Source: RGIG5579 sp045543495
GTDB lineage: Bacteria > Bacillota > Clostridia > Oscillospirales > SIG627
Assembly: GCA_045543495.1 (NCBI GenBank)
Contig: JAZQMO010000021.1
Coordinates: 1-42,379 of the forward strand
DNA: 42,379 nucleotides
Direction: 5' to 3'
Part shown: in pieces, positions 31,218 to 39,119 of the stretch
Numbering within the stretch: position 1 is the first letter of the stretch
Layout: each line of letters opens with the position of its first letter
The notes under the pieces: generated by a model
What the model was told of the DNA's origin: nothing
What the model saw: the letters and a program-made list of their open reading frames with translations, nothing else
Databases searched by the model: none
Program-made: the position numbers and the translations under genes

Positions 31218-32115
31218 AAAAATCTTTGAGGAAAATGCGGAGATGGCATCTCTTACGGCAGAGCGGGAGGAAGCCCTGTATGAAAACAGGGTGGACGAAG
31301 CGGCTCGCCTGACCCTGCAGGGAGGCTATCGTTTTCTCTTTTTGGCGGGGCCCAGCTGCAGCGGAAAGAGCACCACGGCGGGGCTTCTGACCGAAAAGTT
31401 GGAGCAGGCGGGAAAGAAAGTCTTTATTTTTTCCACCGATGATTTTTTCCGTGATCGGAAATACGCTCCTCTCAATCCCGACGGCTCCCCCGATTACGAA
31501 GCCTTTGAGCACTCCGATCCCGACGGGATCTGCGCCGCTCTGAAGGATATGGCTCAGGGGAAGGACACCGAGATCCCCATTTTTGATTTTCAAACGGGAA
31601 ACCGCAAACAGGAAACGAGGCACATTTCCTCGGCACAGTACAACCTGTTTATTCTGGAGGGGATCCACGCCTTAAATGGCCGTTTTGTGGACTTTTTAGC
31701 GCCCCTTTCCCCTCCTGTTTGCTTTTATTTGGAGGTTCAGAACGGGGTTGAGACCGAAAACGGGAAAGCAAGCCTTGAAAAAAACGAGATCCGCTTTTGC
31801 CGCAGACTGATCCGTGATGCCAAGCATCGGAATGCTTCGGCGGAATGGACCTTTACCCTGTGGGAAAGCGTGATGCGATCAGAGAAGGAGATTCTGCTTC
31901 CCTTCCGAAAAAATGCAAAACGGATTTTGGATACGGGCTTTTCCTATGAGATCGGCGTGGAGCGGGATCAGGCGATCCCCCTGTTGGAATCGGTTTCGCC
32001 CGTTTCCCCTCATTACAAAAAGGCGCAGGAATTAAAGGAAAAGCTATCCTGTTTTTCTTCCCTGCCAAGGGATATCGTACCCACTCATTCTGTGTTACGG
32101 GAGTTTATTGACTAA
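31210..32115 (+). CDS. P-loop nucleoside kinase (uridine kinase-like)
   Basis: The 301-residue protein has Walker A GPSCSGKST (~47-55) and a DDFF segment after the second strand (~78), as in uridine kinase, then FDF and an EGIHALN strand with the acidic catalytic residue. The extra ~45 N-terminal and ~50 C-terminal residues exceed a minimal Udk, so it belongs to the longer clostridial uridine kinase-like group. Substrate is not proven. It overlaps hemZ by eight bases and shares one base with the flippase start. Confidence 0.85.
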   Translation: MNKKIFEENAEMASLTAEREEALYENRVDEAARLTLQGGYRFLFLAGPSCSGKSTTAGLLTEKLEQAGKKVFIFSTDDFFRDRKYAPLNPDGSPDYEAFEHSDPDGICAALKDMAQGKDTEIPIFDFQTGNRKQETRHISSAQYNLFILEGIHALNGRFVDFLAPLSPPVCFYLEVQNGVETENGKASLEKNEIRFCRRLIRDAKHRNASAEWTFTLWESVMRSEKEILLPFRKNAKRILDTGFSYEIGVERDQAIPLLESVSPVSPHYKKAQELKEKLSCFSSLPRDIVPTHSVLREFID

Positions 32116-33782
32116 TGTCTGAAAAGAAACAAGGCTTTGTGCACGGTGCCCTGATCCTGATGCTGGCGGGAATCGTGGTGAAGGCGGTAGGGGCCTTTTT
32201 CAAGATCCCCCTTTCCAACCTCATCGGCGATACGGCCATGGGATATTTCAACACCGCCTATTCGGTGTATTCCATGTGCTTTCTCATTTCCACCGCAGGG
32301 CTTCCCGTGGCCATTTCCCGTATGATCGCCTCCTCCCGTGCCGCAGGCAGAACGGGCGAGGTGGAGAAGATCTATCGGATCAGTCTCCTTCTGTTTTTGT
32401 GCATCGGTCTTGCGGGCACGGCATTTCTCTTTTTCGGTGCAGATCTTTTGGCCGCCATTCCCGCAGAGCCACAGCTTGGGATCTGTCTGCGTGCCATTTC
32501 CCCCATTATGTTCTTCATTTGTCTTGTGGCCTGTATCCGAGGATACTTTCAGGGACACCAAAATATGATCCCCACCGCCGTCTCCCAGCTCATTGAGGTG
32601 ATGGGAAAGCTCGTTTTGGGCCTTTCGGGGGCACTTCTTGCGGCCAAAAAGGGGCTCTCCCCTGCCGCTATTGCCGCCTGGGCCTTGGGCGGGATCACCT
32701 TGGGGGTGGTGCTTTCTGCCCTGTTTATGACCCTTTCCAAAGCCCTTTACGACAGAAAAAACAAAGCCCTTTCACAGGGAGAAAAAAGAAGGGGCACAGC
32801 CCTTGCCAAGGAATTAATGGGGATCGCCATTCCCATTACCGTCTCCTCCAGTATTCTCTCCCTGACCAGCGTGATCGATTCCATGCTGGCGGTCAGACGG
32901 CTGAATGAGGCGGTGGTGGGAACGGCTTATTTTCCCATCTCCTCGGCGGTTCCTGTTGCCCTGACCCTTTGCGGAGCCTATATGGCAAAATCGGTGACTC
33001 TGTTTAACCTGACCCCCACCCTGATCTATCCCTTTGCCATCAGCATTATTCCCGCCATCAGCGCCGCAAGAGCCAAGGGAGACACGGTGGGCACCAAAAG
33101 CACGGTGGACTATACCTTCCGCATTACCTCGGCCATTTCTCTGCCCGCCGCCTTTGGACTCGGGATTCTGGCAAGGCCTATCATTGATCTTTTGTTTACG
33201 GAAAATCACCCCGTTTTCCTGCGGGGGGACGGGGTGGCGGTATATTCCAACGCCGTGGCCGCCAATATGCTGTCCCTCCTTGCGGCCGCTATCGTGTTTT
33301 CAGGGCTTGTCAGCGTCAGCGGAGCAGTGCTTCAGGCAGGGGGCTTCGAGCAAAAAAGCATTTTTTCCACCTGCTTCGGTGTAACGGCCAAGGCCGTCTC
33401 CACCTATGTTTTGGTGGGGATCCCCTCCATCGGGCTGTACGGAATTCCCCTTTCCACCCTGATCTGCTATTTGGTGATGTTTGCCTGCAATATGTTTTTC
33501 TTGGCAAAGGATATGCAGTACCGTCCCGATTTCAGAAAAATGCTCCTGAAGCCCGCACTTTGCGCCTTGGCCTGCGGGGTATGTGCCATGGTGGCATTTT
33601 GGGGCCTTCACCCCCTTCTCTCTCCCAAATTGGCAACGGTTCTGAGCATTGCGGCAGGGGCGGCGGTGTATGTCCTTCTCCTGTTCCGTAGCCGTGCGGT
33701 AAGCGAACAGGATGTTTTGCTTCTGCCCAAGGGGGAGCGTATCTTAAAGCTTTTGAAGAAGCTTCATTTGATCCGAGCATAA
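32115..33782 (+). CDS. Polysaccharide flippase, SpoVB/MurJ-like (MOP superfamily)
   Basis: This 555-residue membrane protein has about fourteen predicted helices. Its N-terminus (HGALILMLAGIVVKAVGAFFKIPLSNLIGDTAMGYFNTAYSVY) resembles SpoVB and other oligosaccharide-lipid flippases, which move lipid-linked wall precursors across the membrane. In spore formers SpoVB acts in cortex synthesis, but related proteins serve vegetative cells, so a sporulation role is not shown. It is the last gene of the rel-dtd operon, with its start overlapping the kinase stop by one base. Confidence 0.85.
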   Translation: MSEKKQGFVHGALILMLAGIVVKAVGAFFKIPLSNLIGDTAMGYFNTAYSVYSMCFLISTAGLPVAISRMIASSRAAGRTGEVEKIYRISLLLFLCIGLAGTAFLFFGADLLAAIPAEPQLGICLRAISPIMFFICLVACIRGYFQGHQNMIPTAVSQLIEVMGKLVLGLSGALLAAKKGLSPAAIAAWALGGITLGVVLSALFMTLSKALYDRKNKALSQGEKRRGTALAKELMGIAIPITVSSSILSLTSVIDSMLAVRRLNEAVVGTAYFPISSAVPVALTLCGAYMAKSVTLFNLTPTLIYPFAISIIPAISAARAKGDTVGTKSTVDYTFRITSAISLPAAFGLGILARPIIDLLFTENHPVFLRGDGVAVYSNAVAANMLSLLAAAIVFSGLVSVSGAVLQAGGFEQKSIFSTCFGVTAKAVSTYVLVGIPSIGLYGIPLSTLICYLVMFACNMFFLAKDMQYRPDFRKMLLKPALCALACGVCAMVAFWGLHPLLSPKLATVLSIAAGAAVYVLLLFRSRAVSEQDVLLLPKGERILKLLKKLHLIRA

Positions 33783-33815
33783 AAAACGGTTCGCAAATTT
33801 GCGAACCGTTTTTTT
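33781..33815. terminator. Bidirectional terminator
   Basis: A perfect palindromic stem AAAAAACGGTTCGCAAA/TTTGCGAACCGTTTTTT is followed by a further T. It lies between the flippase gene and the convergent ECF gene. Confidence 0.92.
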
Positions 33816-33826
33816 GCGATGTATTT

Positions 33827-34336
33827 TTATACGATGCGTTTCAAGATCCTTTCCAGCGGCAGGATCAGACTGCAAGCCGCAAGGTTTCCGATCCCGTGAA
33901 CCAGATCCCACATAAGTCCCGCCGAGATCCAAAGAAGGGTCTGGTGAAAATTCAGACCGAAGAGAAGTGCCTGAGCGGGTGCATACATCACTCCGAACAA
34001 AACGCCGTGCAAAAGCCCTATGGCAGAATAGAGAAGGGCACGGAATTTGGGAGAAAGGCTGCGGGGAACCAGCATCGTACCGCCCCAAAGGGGAAGCCAG
34101 ATGTAAAGATACGGGATCCAGGAAAGACCGAAGCCCCAGCGCACCCCCACCAAAAACACGTAGAGATACATAGGGATCAGGGCCTTTTTACCGAACAGAA
34201 CCGTATACAGGATCAGAAAGGATGCCGTCAGGTGGACATTGGGAATGGCCTCCATGGCTACCTGTGCGGAGAACACCAGCGTGCCCAGCATGGCAAACAG
34301 GGCAATCTCCCGCACGGAAAGAAAGCTTTTTTTCAT
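33827..34336 (-). CDS. ECF transporter S component, probable cobalamin-type
   Basis: This 169-residue membrane protein has about five to six helices and an N-terminal REIALFAMLGTLVFSAQVAMEAIPNVHL segment typical of ECF S components, the substrate-binding subunits of energy-coupling-factor vitamin importers. It follows the DUF4430 lipoprotein by six bases, in a unit led by a cobalamin riboswitch, so B12 or a precursor is the inferred substrate. The EcfA/EcfT energising module is not in the window and is probably shared from elsewhere. Confidence 0.82.
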   Translation of the reverse strand: MKKSFLSVREIALFAMLGTLVFSAQVAMEAIPNVHLTASFLILYTVLFGKKALIPMYLYVFLVGVRWGFGLSWIPYLYIWLPLWGGTMLVPRSLSPKFRALLYSAIGLLHGVLFGVMYAPAQALLFGLNFHQTLLWISAGLMWDLVHGIGNLAACSLILPLERILKRIV

Positions 34337-34342
34337 TGCGGC

Positions 34343-34852
34343 TTATTTGGAGTACACGAATTCGTATTTGTCTCCCGCCTTGACCTTTACCTCGGAGGCA
34401 CCGGTCATGGAGCTTTCGCCGTTCACATTCAGGCCCCACCAGCTCTGATCCTTGTCATAATCGGCGGTGATGCCGTTGACCTTTTTCACATAGAGACCGT
34501 AAGGGCCGTCCTCTCCCTCTACAAGGCCGACCTCCACGAGGGCATCGGCCAGGGTCTCCTTATCGGTATTGATTACAAATTCTACCTTTTTTCCGTCTGC
34601 GCTGACAGCAAAATCAATGGCGGTCTTGCCTTGACCGAGGGTGGTTTTCTCTACATAGAGAGCATCCTTCCAAAGGCCTTCCTTGGCAATTTTTTCACTT
34701 TCCTTTTCTTCTTCGGTGGCGGGAGCGGTAGCAGTTACGGATGCGGGCTCCTCCGCCGTGGTAGCGGGAGCGGTCTCGCCGCAAGCGACAAAGGAAAGGG
34801 TAAGGGTGAGAAGTGCGAACAGAAGAGATAGGATGCGAATGGTTTGTTTCAT
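34343..34852 (-). CDS. DUF4430 lipoprotein, probable extracellular cobalamin binder
   Basis: The 169-residue protein has a signal peptide with lipobox VAC (C24), a ~35-residue Thr/Ala/Glu linker and a C-terminal domain (~50-169) with the DUF4430 layout: FAVSADGKKVEFVINTD, VGLVEGEDGPYGLYVKKVNG and WWGLNVNGESS. DUF4430 resembles the C-terminal domain of mammalian intrinsic factor and transcobalamin, which bind B12. The gene lies under a cobalamin riboswitch and directly before an ECF S component, so it is likely a surface B12 receptor. ATG 34852 is chosen for AAAGGA spacing and the signal peptide; the frame opens further upstream, through the riboswitch. Confidence 0.85.
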   Translation of the reverse strand: MKQTIRILSLLFALLTLTLSFVACGETAPATTAEEPASVTATAPATEEEKESEKIAKEGLWKDALYVEKTTLGQGKTAIDFAVSADGKKVEFVINTDKETLADALVEVGLVEGEDGPYGLYVKKVNGITADYDKDQSWWGLNVNGESSMTGASEVKVKAGDKYEFVYSK

Positions 34853-34884
34853 TTTTTCAATTCCTTTCTTGTTTTGACACAAAA

Positions 34885-35138
34885 AGGATAAAATAAAAGC
34901 ACCCTTCTCGGGTGCGAAAAAAAGCGGTCCTCTGCCTGACCTGACCTTCTTCTCCCCGTTGCCCAAGAGAACTTTTATCGGTCCACAGAACGATAAGCAT
35001 TCCGACTTGGGCTTCCCCTCACGGTAATGGCTGTTGTTGCGGATTTGCACCGCATTCCCTTATCCCCTCTGCCTTGCGGCTTCAGAAACGGCTTTGCCGA
35101 TGAACTGTGGTTATTCTTTTGTGTTGAAGATATTCTTC
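34885..35138 (-). promoter_or_regulatory. Cobalamin (B12) riboswitch
   Basis: On the minus strand the leader carries GGGAATGCGGTGCAAATCC (~35059-35041), followed by CGCAACAACAGCCATTACCGTGA and, further on, AAGTCGGAATGC. These correspond to the conserved core of cobalamin riboswitches (GGGAAtnnGGTGnAAnnCC, the GCCACTG region and the AAGTCnGnA box). It ends with the terminator at 34890-34915, so B12 binding should stop transcription. It controls the DUF4430 and ECF S genes, giving negative feedback on B12 uptake. Exact boundaries are approximate. Confidence 0.82.
34890..34915 (-). terminator. Riboswitch expression-platform terminator
   Basis: On the minus strand, GCACCC-GAGAA-GGGTGC is followed by TTTTATTTT. 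It lies between the riboswitch core and the DUF4430 start. Confidence 0.8.
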
Positions 35139-35144
35139 CCCTCA

Positions 35145-35172
35145 AGTATAGCATCTTTCACGGAAAAATCAA
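35145..35172 (-). promoter_or_regulatory. Promoter for the cobalamin uptake unit
   Basis: On the minus strand, TTGATT (35172-35167), a 16-bp spacer and TATACT (35150-35145). Confidence 0.65.
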
Positions 35173-35207
35173 GTAGAATCAAAAAATTGCCGAAAAGAAT
35201 GCAACAA

Positions 35208-35256
35208 TGAAACAAAATACCCCGATCCGCTTTTCTTTTTTACGGATCGGGGTATT
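35208..35256 (-). terminator. Terminator of the tandem-repeat RNA unit
   Basis: A 14-bp perfect stem AATACCCCGATCCG/CGGATCGGGGTATT with a 13-nt loop is followed on the minus strand by TTTTGTTTC. It stands just after the last repeat and its 7-codon frame. Confidence 0.9.
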
Positions 35257-35257
35257 A

Positions 35258-35281
35258 AAACTGTCCCTCACTGTTCATGGG
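35258..35281 (-). CDS. Possible 7-codon ORF after the last Shine-Dalgarno core
   Basis: AGGAGGT and eight bases are followed by ATG AAC AGT GAG GGA CAG TTT TAA (MNSEGQF), directly before the terminator. It is the only repeat unit whose core is placed for normal initiation. Coding status is unproven. Confidence 0.3.
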
Positions 35282-35675
35282 ACCGTACCTCCTTGGTGAA
35301 TTTACTTTTTTTCTTTCGATCTCTTGCGATTCAAACAAATTCCTGTATTCAGGCATTCCGCATAGCGGTCGGATCCTTGATCTCAAAAGAAGATTCCTCC
35401 GAAACACTCGGGTCACTTTCACTTTGCTTTGGGACCGTACCTCCTGTATTTCTTACGGGCTTGTACTTGTTTTGTTTCTCCGAAGCACTCGGGTCACTTT
35501 CTCTTTTCCTTGGGACCGTACCTCCTGTGATTCTTTCAGGTTTGTACTTTCTTGGTTCCTCCGAACTCTCGGGTCAAGGTCTGATTCTCTTTGGACCGTA
35601 CCTCCGATTGTTTCTTTTTTCATTCCTCCGTATTTTACGGGTCACTGTATTTGGATCTTGGGACTGTACCTCCTT
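35278..35675. repeat. Five degenerate tandem repeats, ~81 bp unit
   Basis: Plus-strand cores TGGGACCGTACCTCCT start at 35278, 35430, 35511, 35592 and 35659 (TGG-ACC in the fourth, GGACTG in the fifth). The two middle units are 81 bp each and clearly homologous. The first interval (152 bp) contains an unrelated insertion with a small hairpin. The minus strand is the likely sense strand. Confidence 0.85.
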
Positions 35676-35729
35676 TTTTGAACTGTCAGACTCTTGTCTG
35701 TTTGTTTCTTACTTCTTCCTTGCACCTAC

Positions 35730-35758
35730 ATCATAGCATATGTTAAGTTATTTGTAAA
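35730..35758 (-). promoter_or_regulatory. Promoter of the tandem-repeat RNA
   Basis: On the minus strand, TTTACA (35758-35753), a 17-bp spacer and TATGAT (35735-35730). About 55 bases precede the first repeat core. Confidence 0.7.
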
Positions 35759-35769
35759 TTCACATTTTG

Positions 35770-35783
35770 CACAAAATTTTGTG
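35770..35783. promoter_or_regulatory. 14-bp perfect palindrome CACAAAATTTTGTG
   Basis: The palindrome lies between two divergent promoters (35758 on the minus strand, 35807 on the plus strand). Its position and symmetry suit a regulator binding site; no regulator is identified. Confidence 0.4.
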
Positions 35784-35806
35784 TTATTTTTTTGTTATTT
35801 TAACAC

Positions 35807-35835
35807 TTGATTTTTTTCTTTCTTTTTGATAGAAT
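35807..35835 (+). promoter_or_regulatory. Possible promoter for a short plus-strand RNA
   Basis: TTGATT (35807-35812), a 17-bp spacer and TAGAAT (35830-35835), in a very AT-rich stretch. There is no gene downstream, only two hairpins ending at 35901. Confidence 0.45.
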
Positions 35836-35841
35836 GAATAT

Positions 35842-35901
35842 GTTGGGCGAATAAAATTCGCCAAAGAAGAAGCCGACCTTTTGGGTCGGCTTCTTCTTTT
35901 A
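35842..35901 (+). ncRNA. Candidate ~60-nt two-hairpin small RNA
   Basis: From the promoter at 35807 the transcript would begin near 35842. It would contain hairpin GGCGAA-TAAAA-TTCGCC (35846-35862), directly followed by a 16-bp terminator hairpin (35863-35878/35884-35899) with a trailing T-run. The second hairpin also ends the convergent pdp gene. Expression is unproven. Confidence 0.4.
35863..35901. terminator. Bidirectional terminator at the end of the deo operon
   Basis: A 16-bp perfect stem AAAGAAGAAGCCGACC/GGTCGGCTTCTTCTTT has loop TTTTG. Its right arm abuts the pdp stop codon. Confidence 0.9.
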
Positions 35902-37194
35902 TTGTACCACGGTGTGGATCAGGCTTCGTTTTTCGGGCTTTTTCTCCGAGAATTGCAGAGCAGAGAGAAAGACAGCTTCTCCCCGATCCAGCTTTTCAGC
36001 GGTGGAAGCGTATAGGGTGGCGAGGGGCTCGCCCTTTTTCACCCTGTCACCCGTTTTTTTATGCAGTAGGATCCCTGCGCCGAAATCAATGGCATCCTCC
36101 TTTGTTTTTCGCCCTGCACCAAGCTCCCCTGCGGCAAAGCCGATCTCTTCCGTATTCATACAAAAGAGATAGCCGTCCTCGGGAGAGGAAACGGTGCGGG
36201 ACAAGGAAGACAAGGGGAGAAGATCGGGATTGGAAAGACAGGCGGCATCGCCCCCTTGCGAGGAGATCCACTCACGCATTTTCTCCAAGGCGGCGCCGCT
36301 TTTCAGCATTTCCTCCGCTCGTTCCCGTGCCGCTTTCTCGGGGAGAGAAAGAGACAGAGAGAGCATGGCGGCGGCAAGAGACAGGCAAAGAGAAGAAAGC
36401 TCCTTATCCCCTTCCCCCTTGAGGATCTCTATGGCCTCCCGAACCTCCAGAGCATTTCCCACGGTCTTTCCCAAGGGCAGATCCATATCGGTAACAAAGG
36501 CCATCACCCTTCTGCCTAAATTTTTGCCGATGGTAACCATCCGCTGTGCAAGAAGGGTGGCCTCCTCGGCAGTTTTCATAAAGGCTCCTGAGCCGTATTT
36601 GACATCCAGAACGATGTTTTGGTTGCCTGCGGCCAATTTCTTTGACATAATGCTGGCGGCAATGAGGGGGATGGAGTCAACGGTGGCGGTCACATCCCGA
36701 AGGGCGTAGAGCTTTTTATCGGCGGGGGCAAGGTTTCCGCTTTGCCCTGTGACGCAAATTCCCGTTTGGGCGGCAAGGCGGAAAAATTCCTCAGAGCCAA
36801 GGGAGGTCTTCATTCCCGGAATGGACTCCATTTTATCCACGGTGCCGCCTGTGAAGCCAAGGCCTCGGCCGCTCATTTTGGCGATCACCGCCCCTGCGGC
36901 GGCCACAATGGGGGCTACGATGAGGGTGGTCTTATCTCCGACTCCCCCTGTGGAATGCTTATCCACCGAGCGGGTGCCGAAGCGGGAAAGATCCACCACA
37001 TCCCCCGATTTCATCATTTCTTCCGTGAGGATGGCGGTCTCCTCCTCATTCATCCCCTTCAGGCAAATGGCCATCAGGAGAGAGGCGGCTTGATAATCGG
37101 GAATCCTGCCCTCGGTATAGCCCTTGACAAAGTGGGCGATCTCTTCCCGAGACAGGGCTTTCCCTTCTTTTTTCTTGGTAATGATATGGTACAT
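35899..37194 (-). CDS. pdp: Pyrimidine-nucleoside phosphorylase
   Basis: The enzyme splits uridine, thymidine and deoxyuridine into base and (deoxy)ribose 1-phosphate. The 431 residues match the family. The phosphate-binding K-H-S-T-G-G-V-G-D-K motif (~79-88) is intact, with SGRGLGFTGGTVDKMESIPG after it and a C-terminal biotin-like fold domain (from ~345). It is last of the deoC-deoD-deoB-pdp operon, one base after deoB. It ends in the terminator at 35863. Confidence 0.95.
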   Translation of the reverse strand: MYHIITKKKEGKALSREEIAHFVKGYTEGRIPDYQAASLLMAICLKGMNEEETAILTEEMMKSGDVVDLSRFGTRSVDKHSTGGVGDKTTLIVAPIVAAAGAVIAKMSGRGLGFTGGTVDKMESIPGMKTSLGSEEFFRLAAQTGICVTGQSGNLAPADKKLYALRDVTATVDSIPLIAASIMSKKLAAGNQNIVLDVKYGSGAFMKTAEEATLLAQRMVTIGKNLGRRVMAFVTDMDLPLGKTVGNALEVREAIEILKGEGDKELSSLCLSLAAAMLSLSLSLPEKAARERAEEMLKSGAALEKMREWISSQGGDAACLSNPDLLPLSSLSRTVSSPEDGYLFCMNTEEIGFAAGELGAGRKTKEDAIDFGAGILLHKKTGDRVKKGEPLATLYASTAEKLDRGEAVFLSALQFSEKKPEKRSLIHTVVQ

Positions 37195-37195
37195 A

Positions 37196-38380
37196 TTATT
37201 CCCCCTTTTCGGTTATACGGGAGAAGAAGCTCTCGGCCTCCCAACGATTTCCCAGCCCCAAGAGCTCTGCTACCGTAGCGCCGAGATCCGCAAAGCTCTC
37301 TCGGGTCTTCAAATCACGGGGCAAAATACCGTCGCCCCATACCAAAACGGGTACATACTCTCGGGAGTGATCCGTGGAGGGGGTGGCGGGATCGCACCCG
37401 TGATCGGCGGTGATCACAAGCACATCCCCCGCCTTCAATTCCGCCATCAGGGAGGGTAAGAAGGCGTCAAACTCCGAAAGGGCGGCGGCGTAGCCGTCCA
37501 CATCGTTTCGGTGGCCGTATTGGGAATCAAATTCCACAAGATTCACAAAGCAAAGGCCACGAAAATCCTCCCTCGCCATACGAAGAGTCTCCTCCATTCC
37601 GTGGCGGTTGGACTTGGTTTTGATGCTTTTGGTGGCCCCTCGGGAGGCGAAAATATCGGTGATCTTTCCGATGAAAATGCTGTCAAGCCCCGCTTCCTTC
37701 ACGGCATCGGGGAGGGTCTTTCCCGGTGGCTCCAAGGAAAAATCTCTGCGGTTAGCGGTGCGGGTAAAGGCCCCCTCTTCCCCCACAAAGGGGCGGGCGA
37801 TCACTCTTCCCACGCCGTGCTCTCCTTGCAGAATTCCCCTTGCAATGCGGCACGCCTCATACAGGGTCTCAGGCGGGATCAAATCCTCGTGGGCGGCGAT
37901 CTGAAACACGCTGTCGGCAGAGGTATACACGATCCACTTGCCGCTTTCCAGATGCTCTCTCCCGTATTTTTCAATGACCTCGGTGCCGGAATAGGGCTTA
38001 TTGCAAAGGACTCCTCGGCCTGTTTTTTCCGCAAAGGCCGAAAGGATCTCATCGGGGAAGCCCTCGGGATAGGTGGGCAGCGGGGAGGGTGAAATAAGCC
38101 CCGCCAACTCCCAGTGGCCCACGGTGGTATCCTTTCCCATGGAGCGCTCTGCCATACGGCCAAAGGCCGCCGTGGGAGAAGGCTCCGAGGGCAAAAAGTC
38201 TTGATTTTCAATGTTTCCCAGACCCATTTTCAAAAGGTTTGGAATAACGCATTTCTCCGAACGGGAAACACTGCGGAGAGTATGGGATCCCTCATCCCCG
38301 AACAGGGCGGCATCGGGCAATTCGCCAATGCCCAGAGAATCCAGAACGATCAGGAATACACGCTGAAATTTCATTTTCAT
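37196..38380 (-). CDS. deoB: Phosphopentomutase
   Basis: DeoB moves phosphate from C1 to C5 of ribose or deoxyribose, feeding DeoC. The 394 residues match bacterial DeoB of the alkaline-phosphatase superfamily. The metal ligand motif VLDSLGIGELPDA is near the N-terminus, GKDTTVGHWEL includes the phospho-Thr, and VITADHGCDPATPSTDHSREYVP near the C-terminus holds metal ligands. It sits one base after deoD and one before pdp. Confidence 0.95.
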   Translation of the reverse strand: MKMKFQRVFLIVLDSLGIGELPDAALFGDEGSHTLRSVSRSEKCVIPNLLKMGLGNIENQDFLPSEPSPTAAFGRMAERSMGKDTTVGHWELAGLISPSPLPTYPEGFPDEILSAFAEKTGRGVLCNKPYSGTEVIEKYGREHLESGKWIVYTSADSVFQIAAHEDLIPPETLYEACRIARGILQGEHGVGRVIARPFVGEEGAFTRTANRRDFSLEPPGKTLPDAVKEAGLDSIFIGKITDIFASRGATKSIKTKSNRHGMEETLRMAREDFRGLCFVNLVEFDSQYGHRNDVDGYAAALSEFDAFLPSLMAELKAGDVLVITADHGCDPATPSTDHSREYVPVLVWGDGILPRDLKTRESFADLGATVAELLGLGNRWEAESFFSRITEKGE

Positions 38381-38381
38381 A

Positions 38382-39119
38382 TCAGAATCGCAGGGCGCTG
38401 TTCAGCGCCAGAAGGATCATATTGGAGAAGGCGGTACGGCGGGTCTCACTGGAGGTATTTTCCCCCGTGATCAAATGGTCGGAAATAGAGGCCAGCGCCA
38501 AGGCGCGCTTGCCGAGGCGAGCTGCATTCATATAGAGAGCGGCCGCTTCCATTTCCACCGCAAGAACCCCCATCTTCGACCAGCGGGCAAGGCCCGTTTC
38601 CTCGGGGCGAAGATCGGCCTCATCCCGATAAAACAGGTCGCTGGAAAGCACATTTCCCACCTGATAGCGGATCCCCGCCTTCTCGGCCTCCTCGGCGGAA
38701 ACACGCAAAAGCTCAAAGGAGGCGGTGGCGCTGAAGGTACCGGGAAGATGGAAGTTTTTGGCCATATCGGAATCGGTGCAGGCACCCATGGCAATGACCA
38801 CATCCAAGAGTTTCAAATTCTCTTGCATAGCTCCCGCAGAGCCGATCCGCACAATGTTTTCTACTCCGAAAATATGAAACAGCTCGTGGGAATAGATCCC
38901 CATGGAGGGCATTCCCATTCCGCTTGCCATCACGGAAACGGGCAGTCCTCGGTAGGTGCCGGTATAGCCCTGCACGCCACGGACATCGTTTACAAGGCGG
39001 GCTCCCTCCAAAAAATTCTCCGCCACAAAGCGGCTTCTTTGGGGGTCACCGGGCATCAAAACGGTCTCGGCAAAATCCGAGGGAGAGGCGTTGATATGAG
39101 GGGTGGGATATGCTTTCAT
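38382..39119 (-). CDS. deoD: Purine nucleoside phosphorylase (DeoD type)
   Basis: DeoD phosphorolyses purine (deoxy)nucleosides. The 245 residues match the hexameric family. TPHINA and GDPQRSR near the N-terminus, GSAGA for phosphate binding (~93), SSDLFY (~160) and VEMEAAALY (~183), and then SISDHL are intact. ATG 39119 with AAAGGAG eight bases upstream is right; the frame continues upstream inside deoC. It overlaps deoC by four bases. Confidence 0.94.
   Translation of the reverse strand: MKAYPTPHINASPSDFAETVLMPGDPQRSRFVAENFLEGARLVNDVRGVQGYTGTYRGLPVSVMASGMGMPSMGIYSHELFHIFGVENIVRIGSAGAMQENLKLLDVVIAMGACTDSDMAKNFHLPGTFSATASFELLRVSAEEAEKAGIRYQVGNVLSSDLFYRDEADLRPEETGLARWSKMGVLAVEMEAAALYMNAARLGKRALALASISDHLITGENTSSETRRTAFSNMILLALNSALRF

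Larger units (their letters stand above)
35257..35723 (-). ncRNA. Orphan structured-repeat transcript carrying five Shine-Dalgarno cores
   Basis: The strand has its own promoter (35730-35758) and terminator. Five copies of the core (A)GGAGGTAC(G/A)GTCC begin at 35659, 35592, 35511, 35430 and 35278 by left ends, spaced 67, 81, 81 and 152 bp. After the core most units have GTGACC-CCGA-loop-TCGGAG. The CCGA/TCGG helix is kept in three units and replaced by CCGTA/TACGG in a fourth, a compensatory change. In the units at 35430 and 35511, a hairpin with GTAC/GTAC outer pairs encloses the AGGAGG. Only the last core is spaced for an ATG (35278, seven codons). No protein family recognised. The transcript is probably functional RNA. 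Confidence 0.6.

Noticed and set aside
35257..35626. Minus-strand reading frame (starting ATGAAAAAAGAAACA) through the repeats, giving a repeated QEVRSQxKxKVTRV peptide
   Set aside because: It is broken by an in-frame TAA, the ATG is one base from its GGAGG, and the composition is low complexity. It is probably a by-product of the repeat period.
35277..35736. Two open plus-strand frames (134 and 147 residues) with repeated peptides across the tandem repeats
   Set aside because: There is no ribosome site or plus-strand promoter. The open frames follow from the 81-bp (27-codon) period. The promoter, terminator and compensatory helix changes favour a minus-strand RNA.
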